Source: Clostridia bacterium (GTDB lineage Bacteria > Bacillota > Clostridia > Oscillospirales > Acutalibacteraceae). From it: a stretch of 64,000 bases of DNA. The stretch's first letter is position 1. The number at the start of each line of letters is the position of its first letter. The notes under the pieces were generated by a model. That model searched no databases. It was not told the origin of the DNA and saw only the letters and a list, made by a program, of their open reading frames with translations. The stretch is from positions 29,995-93,994 of the forward strand of contig JAFYVE010000006.1 in assembly GCA_017549285.1 (NCBI GenBank), given 5' to 3'. The translations under genes and the position numbers were made by a program. Below, piece after piece: positions 61,327 to 64,000 of this stretch.

Positions 61327-61446
61327 CTAAAAACTTATCGGAGCTCTCACAAGTAACTTTTCCAAAGCAAAATAAGCATAGCCAAAATAAAAAGCTACGC
61401 TAAAGCTAAAGAAATATTTACTTGCACTTGAAAGAGCTAAGTTCAT
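61327..61446 (-). CDS. Phe/Tyr-rich leader peptide of the aro operon
   Basis: A 39-codon frame on the minus strand begins at ATG 61446 with GAAGG 8 bp upstream and ends at TAG 61327. Residues 11-26 read YFFSFSVAFYFGYAYF: 6 Phe and 4 Tyr of 16, and the last codon of the frame is Phe too. It lies 34 bases ahead of a strong terminator and just after the operon promoter. This is the classic pattern of ribosome-mediated attenuation: when charged tRNA-Phe/Tyr is scarce the ribosome stalls in the aromatic run and the terminator fails to form. The antiterminator pairing was not resolved; CAAGTG within codons 6-8 can pair with CACTTG of the terminator arm. Confidence 0.85.
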   Translation of the reverse strand: MNLALSSASKYFFSFSVAFYFGYAYFALEKLLVRAPISF

Positions 61447-61477
61447 ATCTATTACCTTCAAAAGTTAATTTTTCACA

Positions 61478-61506
61478 ATTATATTCCTCTGAAAATCAAA
61501 AGTCAA
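61478..61506 (-). promoter_or_regulatory. Promoter of the aro operon
   Basis: Minus-strand TTGACT (61501-61506), 17-bp spacer, TATAAT (61478-61483). It puts the transcript start about 25 bp ahead of the leader peptide. Confidence 0.8.
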
Positions 61507-61645
61507 CACTTTAAATCAAAAAAAGTTTATAATTTTTTTCTCGCTTCATTTCAATCAAAAATGAATTTGGCTGGTAAATTTAGAAAAACTTTTTTCAACA
61601 CGAAATTTTATTTTCAAAAATCAGCACACCGGAGTGAGTTTTATA

Positions 61646-61769
61646 ATGACGACCGTTGAAGATTATTTTACAAATATCGAATCATATCAACGAATATCCT
61701 TCTTTAATTAAAACGTCATCTGATGCTGGTTGTACTTTTGAAAATATCCCATTTGGATATAAGGTGTAG
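61646..61769 (+). pseudogene. Frameshifted small gene remnant
   Basis: ATG 61646 begins MTTVEDYFTNIESYQ and meets a stop after 21 codons. From about 61689 the next frame continues INEYPSLIKTSSDAG, CTFENIPFGYKV to TAG 61767-61769. One indel near 61685-61690 would join them to a protein of about 40 residues. It is followed by a terminator (61815-61849). The family is not recognised; it may be the 3' end of a mobile-element gene. Confidence 0.35.
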
Positions 61770-61814
61770 AAAGACTAAAATTTTAGACAGTAAAGTGAAT
61801 GTGTAGTAACCCAC

Positions 61815-61849
61815 GGTGTCGCTAAAAACCGACACCATCTTTCTTTTTT
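61815..61849 (+). terminator. Terminator just upstream of the ncRNA promoter
   Basis: GGTGTCG-loop-CGACACC followed by ATCTTTCTTTTTT on the plus strand. Confidence 0.7.
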
Positions 61850-61860
61850 CAAAAAAGTTC

Positions 61861-61889
61861 TTGACAAGCAAACAAATGTTCTGTATAAT
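61861..61889 (+). promoter_or_regulatory. Perfect consensus promoter for a non-coding RNA
   Basis: TTGACA (61861-61866), 17-bp spacer, TATAAT (61884-61889): both hexamers and the spacer are ideal. No coding frame with a ribosome site follows for over 500 bp. Confidence 0.85.
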
Positions 61890-61895
61890 AATAAA

Positions 61896-62130
61896 TTGGT
61901 AAATAATGTATTTACCCTACAACTAAATATAATCTGAAACACATATTTTTACTTATTGGCTTTATGCCAAAACATATTATCTGACCGAAGAAAGTATAGT
62001 CCGATACTCGGTTAGTAACACACGGACAATCAGAGCTTAAACTTTAAGCCGTTACATAGTTTCAGTGCAAACTGTGCGAGAGGATGAAATGTCCTCCCGC
62101 TATTTGTGCTGTCTATGTGACGGCTTTTTT
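61896..62130 (+). ncRNA. Candidate structured RNA of about 235 nt with pseudoknot and terminator stem
   Basis: The predicted transcript starts with a hairpin (GGTAAATA/TATTTACC, 61898-61916), then TTGGC/GCCAA (61956-61970). A compact domain follows: P1 TCTGA/TCAGA (61980-61984 with 62030-62034), P2 CCGA/TCGG (61985-61988 with 62008-62011) and P3 GTAT/ATAC (61994-61997 with 62004-62007). Its loop GTCCG (61999-62003) can pair with CGGAC at 62023-62027 as a pseudoknot. A long rod then closes the RNA: AAGCCGTTACATAG (62046-62059) pairs with CTATGTGACGGCTT (62113-62126), enclosing CAGTGCAAA/TTTGTGCTG and GAGGA/TCCTC, followed by TTTTTT. GCTTAA/TTAAGC (62035-62049) competes with the rod. No known class was recognised. 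Confidence 0.6.
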
Positions 62131-62311
62131 GCTTTCTAAAAACTTTTTCTGAAAAGTAGGAACATTTTTATGTGGTTTATTCCTATTACTTATAGCGGCA
62201 ATTTATTTATATAATAACTGCCCCCACCAAAGCATTTTGGTATAAAGGATACTACAGCCACCCTGAAAACATCAGGAACATTTTATATATAGAGCAAGTT
62301 TTATCGTTTTC

Positions 62312-62347
62312 CTGCGTACATACGTACACTTGTACGCACGTACGCAG
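62312..62347. promoter_or_regulatory. 17-bp inverted repeat rich in GTAC steps (origin or operator candidate)
   Basis: CTGCGTACATACGTACA (62312-62328) and TGTACGCACGTACGCAG (62331-62347) are inverted repeats with 15 of 17 matches and a 2-bp centre. The alternating purine-pyrimidine GTAC/TACG pattern stands out in A/T-rich DNA about 170 bp ahead of the primase gene. The rest of 62131-62471 shows nothing else clear. Confidence 0.5.
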
Positions 62348-62471
62348 AGAAATCACATAAATCTCATATATATTTTTTCTGCATTATGGTGAGCAAGACA
62401 TAAAAATTTGTGCGGTATATAAGTGGGACATACATACACTGACCTACCTAACGGCAAGGAGGTTAAATAAA

Positions 62472-62525
62472 ATGAAAGGAGTAAAACATAGGAAGCCGAA
62501 GATAGGAGGAATAAGAAATGAGTAA
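62472..62525 (+). CDS. 17-residue basic peptide overlapping the primase start
   Basis: ATG 62472 has a perfect AAGGAGG 9 bp upstream and encodes MKGVKHRKPKIGGIRNE, ending at TAA 62523-62525. The primase ATG (62518) lies inside it in another frame. Translation of the peptide would therefore bring ribosomes to the primase start (which has its own GGAGGA at 62505-62510). It may be a coupling leader rather than a functional protein. Confidence 0.45.
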   Translation: MKGVKHRKPKIGGIRNE

Positions 62526-63873
62526 AAATTCAGATGACAAATTTTCACCTGATGAGTTTGGTGTTGAGGGTCCTGCGTGGGCAGACGGAAAAATAATCAA
62601 CGAGGCAATATTCTGTGAGGAGTTTCTGAGTAAGCATAAAATTCTCTTCTCGGGTGGTTCGTTCTTTACTGCTGAAGGCAGAGTTGTTGATGAAGTGCCT
62701 CTTAAAAGAATGGTGTTCGATGAGCTGAAAATCTGCGCAGTATCAAATGTACCGCAGAAGATTTCAAATATCGTTGAGCTATTGAGAATAGAGGCACTGG
62801 ATGAAACCTTTGCACCCGAAACTGACAGAATACACCTGCAGAACGGTACACTATATATTGATGGCACTTTTGATGAAAGCAAATCGGAGATCGTAAGAAG
62901 CAGACTCCCCATAAACTACAATCCGAATGCACCGGTACCAAAGCTGTGGCTGTCTTTTCTCGGTGAGCTTCTGTATCCCGAGGATATCCCCACACTTCAG
63001 GAGTTCATAGGCTATTGCCTGATACCGAGCAATAAAGGTCAGCGAATGATGGTTATCAAAGGTAACGGCGGTGAAGGTAAATCGCAGATAGGTGCTGTTA
63101 TGACAACTCTCTTCGGCAGCAATATGAAAGACGGAAGCATCGGCAAAATCTCAGAGAACAGATTTGCAAGAGCAGACCTTGAGCATATTCTGCTGTGTAT
63201 AGATGATGACCTTCGTATGGAGGGTCTCAAGCATACAAACTATGTCAAATCTATTGTAACCGCACAAGGAAAGATGGACCTTGAAAAGAAAAACAAGCAA
63301 AGCTATCAGGGATATATGTATGCAAGACTTCTTGCTTTCAGCAACGGTGATCTGCAGGCTATGTTTGATAAAAGTGACGGCTTTTTCAGACGTCAGCTTG
63401 TACTGACAACCAAGGACAAAAATGCAGAGAGAATTGATGACCCGCATATAGCAGATAAAATGCGTGAAGAAATTGAAGGTATATTCCTGTGGGCATTTGA
63501 AGGTTTGCAGAGATTACTCTCAAATAACTTTCAGTTTACAGAAAGTGAACGTGCAATAAGCAACCGAGAGACCGTCAAGCGTAATAATGTCAATGCAGTT
63601 GAATTTATGGAGTCAGACGGCTACTTTGTATTCGCAGAAGATAAGTCCGTAACCTCAAAGGAATTGTATGAGATTTACAAGCTGTGGTGCGAAGAAAATG
63701 CTCTGTCGCCTATGAGTTCAAGAAGCCTGAGCGACTTTCTGATTACCAATGAAAATAAGTACGGTATTAAAAGCAGTAACAATGTTTACAACAGAGAACA
63801 CCGCAGAGTAAGAGGCTTTATTGGCATAGAGGCGACGGCATCACCGTTTATGAATAATCTGTATGGTTCATAA
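62518..63873 (+). CDS. Phage/plasmid primase-helicase, P4 family C-terminal (D5-like SF3 ATPase)
   Basis: The protein has 451 residues. An N-terminal D5_N-like region (about 30-150) is followed by an SF3 helicase: Walker A GNGGEGKSQIG, Walker B HILLCIDDDL, and the sensor segment LLAFSNGDLQAMFDKSDGFFRRQLVL. The C-terminal region (about 360-451) looks like a winged-helix DNA-binding module (LYEIYKLWCEENALSPMSS). No Toprim primase domain is present, so it probably works as a replicative helicase for an integrated plasmid, ICE or prophage. GGAGGA precedes ATG 62518. It ends the readable mobile region; the next gene is beyond the window. Confidence 0.9.
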   Translation: MSKNSDDKFSPDEFGVEGPAWADGKIINEAIFCEEFLSKHKILFSGGSFFTAEGRVVDEVPLKRMVFDELKICAVSNVPQKISNIVELLRIEALDETFAPETDRIHLQNGTLYIDGTFDESKSEIVRSRLPINYNPNAPVPKLWLSFLGELLYPEDIPTLQEFIGYCLIPSNKGQRMMVIKGNGGEGKSQIGAVMTTLFGSNMKDGSIGKISENRFARADLEHILLCIDDDLRMEGLKHTNYVKSIVTAQGKMDLEKKNKQSYQGYMYARLLAFSNGDLQAMFDKSDGFFRRQLVLTTKDKNAERIDDPHIADKMREEIEGIFLWAFEGLQRLLSNNFQFTESERAISNRETVKRNNVNAVEFMESDGYFVFAEDKSVTSKELYEIYKLWCEENALSPMSSRSLSDFLITNENKYGIKSSNNVYNREHRRVRGFIGIEATASPFMNNLYGS

Positions 63874-63899
63874 ATGGTGAGAATAAAGTTTTACGGGAT

Positions 63900-63963
63900 A
63901 CAGGGTGGTTTTACAAAAACAGCCCTGTTGGGTGGCAATTCGCAAATTGCAGGGCAAAGCCCT
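63900..63963. repeat. Three consecutive hairpins after the primase gene
   Basis: ACAGGG/CCCTGT (63900-63905 with 63923-63928), GCAATT/AATTGC (63935-63940 with 63945-63950) and AGGGC/GCCCT (63951-63955 with 63959-63963) follow in sequence, then a C-run. G/C content is higher than the surroundings. It could be a transfer origin or a control region before a relaxase gene; the window ends too soon to tell. Confidence 0.4.
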
Positions 63964-64000
63964 ATACCCCCCTCGGAGAGCGCAACAGCATCTTTTGATA

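Noticed and set aside
61259-61446. T-box riboswitch upstream of pheA
   Set aside because: No T-box AGGGTGGNACCGCG-type sequence; the leader peptide with aromatic codons explains the attenuator instead.
1-64000. CRISPR arrays, rRNA and tRNA genes
   Set aside because: No spaced direct-repeat arrays, rRNA-like sequence or cloverleaf tRNA was noticed by eye; a tRNAscan-SE and CRISPR search could not be run.

Overview
The window looks like chromosome of a gut-type Clostridia (Ruminococcaceae/Oscillospirales-like Firmicute). Evidence: strong AGGAGG-type ribosome sites, TTGACA/TATAAT promoters with 16-18 bp spacers, a type I dockerin protein, a Clostridia-type rnfCDGEAB operon, and many intracellular glycosidases. 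No rRNA, tRNA or CRISPR array was seen. The species is an inference.

Layout. 1-2148: 3' part of secA, then a cluster of hairpins (2229-2400). 2.4-6.3 kb: secreted GH16 glucanase, a CorA transporter with a structured leader, and a dockerin protein. 6.4-39.2 kb: a glycan-use region with GH116, a GtaA-like DUF4965 protein, GH127, GH38, GH29, a GHL6-like hydrolase, a membrane-fused GH36 and GH84. Two paralogous GPH/MFS transporters, a BadF-type sugar kinase, a SIS protein and a ceramidase-like hydrolase lie among them. Most of these enzymes lack signal peptides, so imported oligosaccharides are probably trimmed in the cytoplasm. One seven-gene operon (27865 down to 17581) also carries an NifU-like protein, a condensation-type acyltransferase and a phosphopantetheinyl transferase.

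39.2-48.0 kb: a membrane electron-transfer block. It holds rnfCDGEAB, a NusG-II protein, a Gx transporter, a duplicated-domain lipoprotein and the flavinyl transferase ApbE. RnfG has two FMN-binding domains instead of one. 48.2-49.3 kb: a Gfo/Idh/MocA oxidoreductase. 49.4-52.7 kb: mobile-element debris, namely a frameshifted phage-type polyvalent (ADP-ribosyltransferase-like) gene, a DUF6809-like gene and a TnpV gene.

52.7-61.5 kb: one operon for the whole shikimate pathway plus the Phe and Tyr branches (pheA-aroB-aroC-aroEK-aroQ-aroA-tyrA-aroF-GNAT). It is preceded by a 39-codon leader peptide rich in Phe and Tyr and a terminator, which is a clear attenuator. 61.6-64 kb: a second mobile region with a plasmid/phage P4-type primase-helicase. 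Upstream of it is a gene-free stretch with a perfect promoter, an apparent ~235-nt structured RNA with a predicted pseudoknot and a long terminator stem, and an inverted-repeat site. This RNA is the best candidate here for something undescribed.
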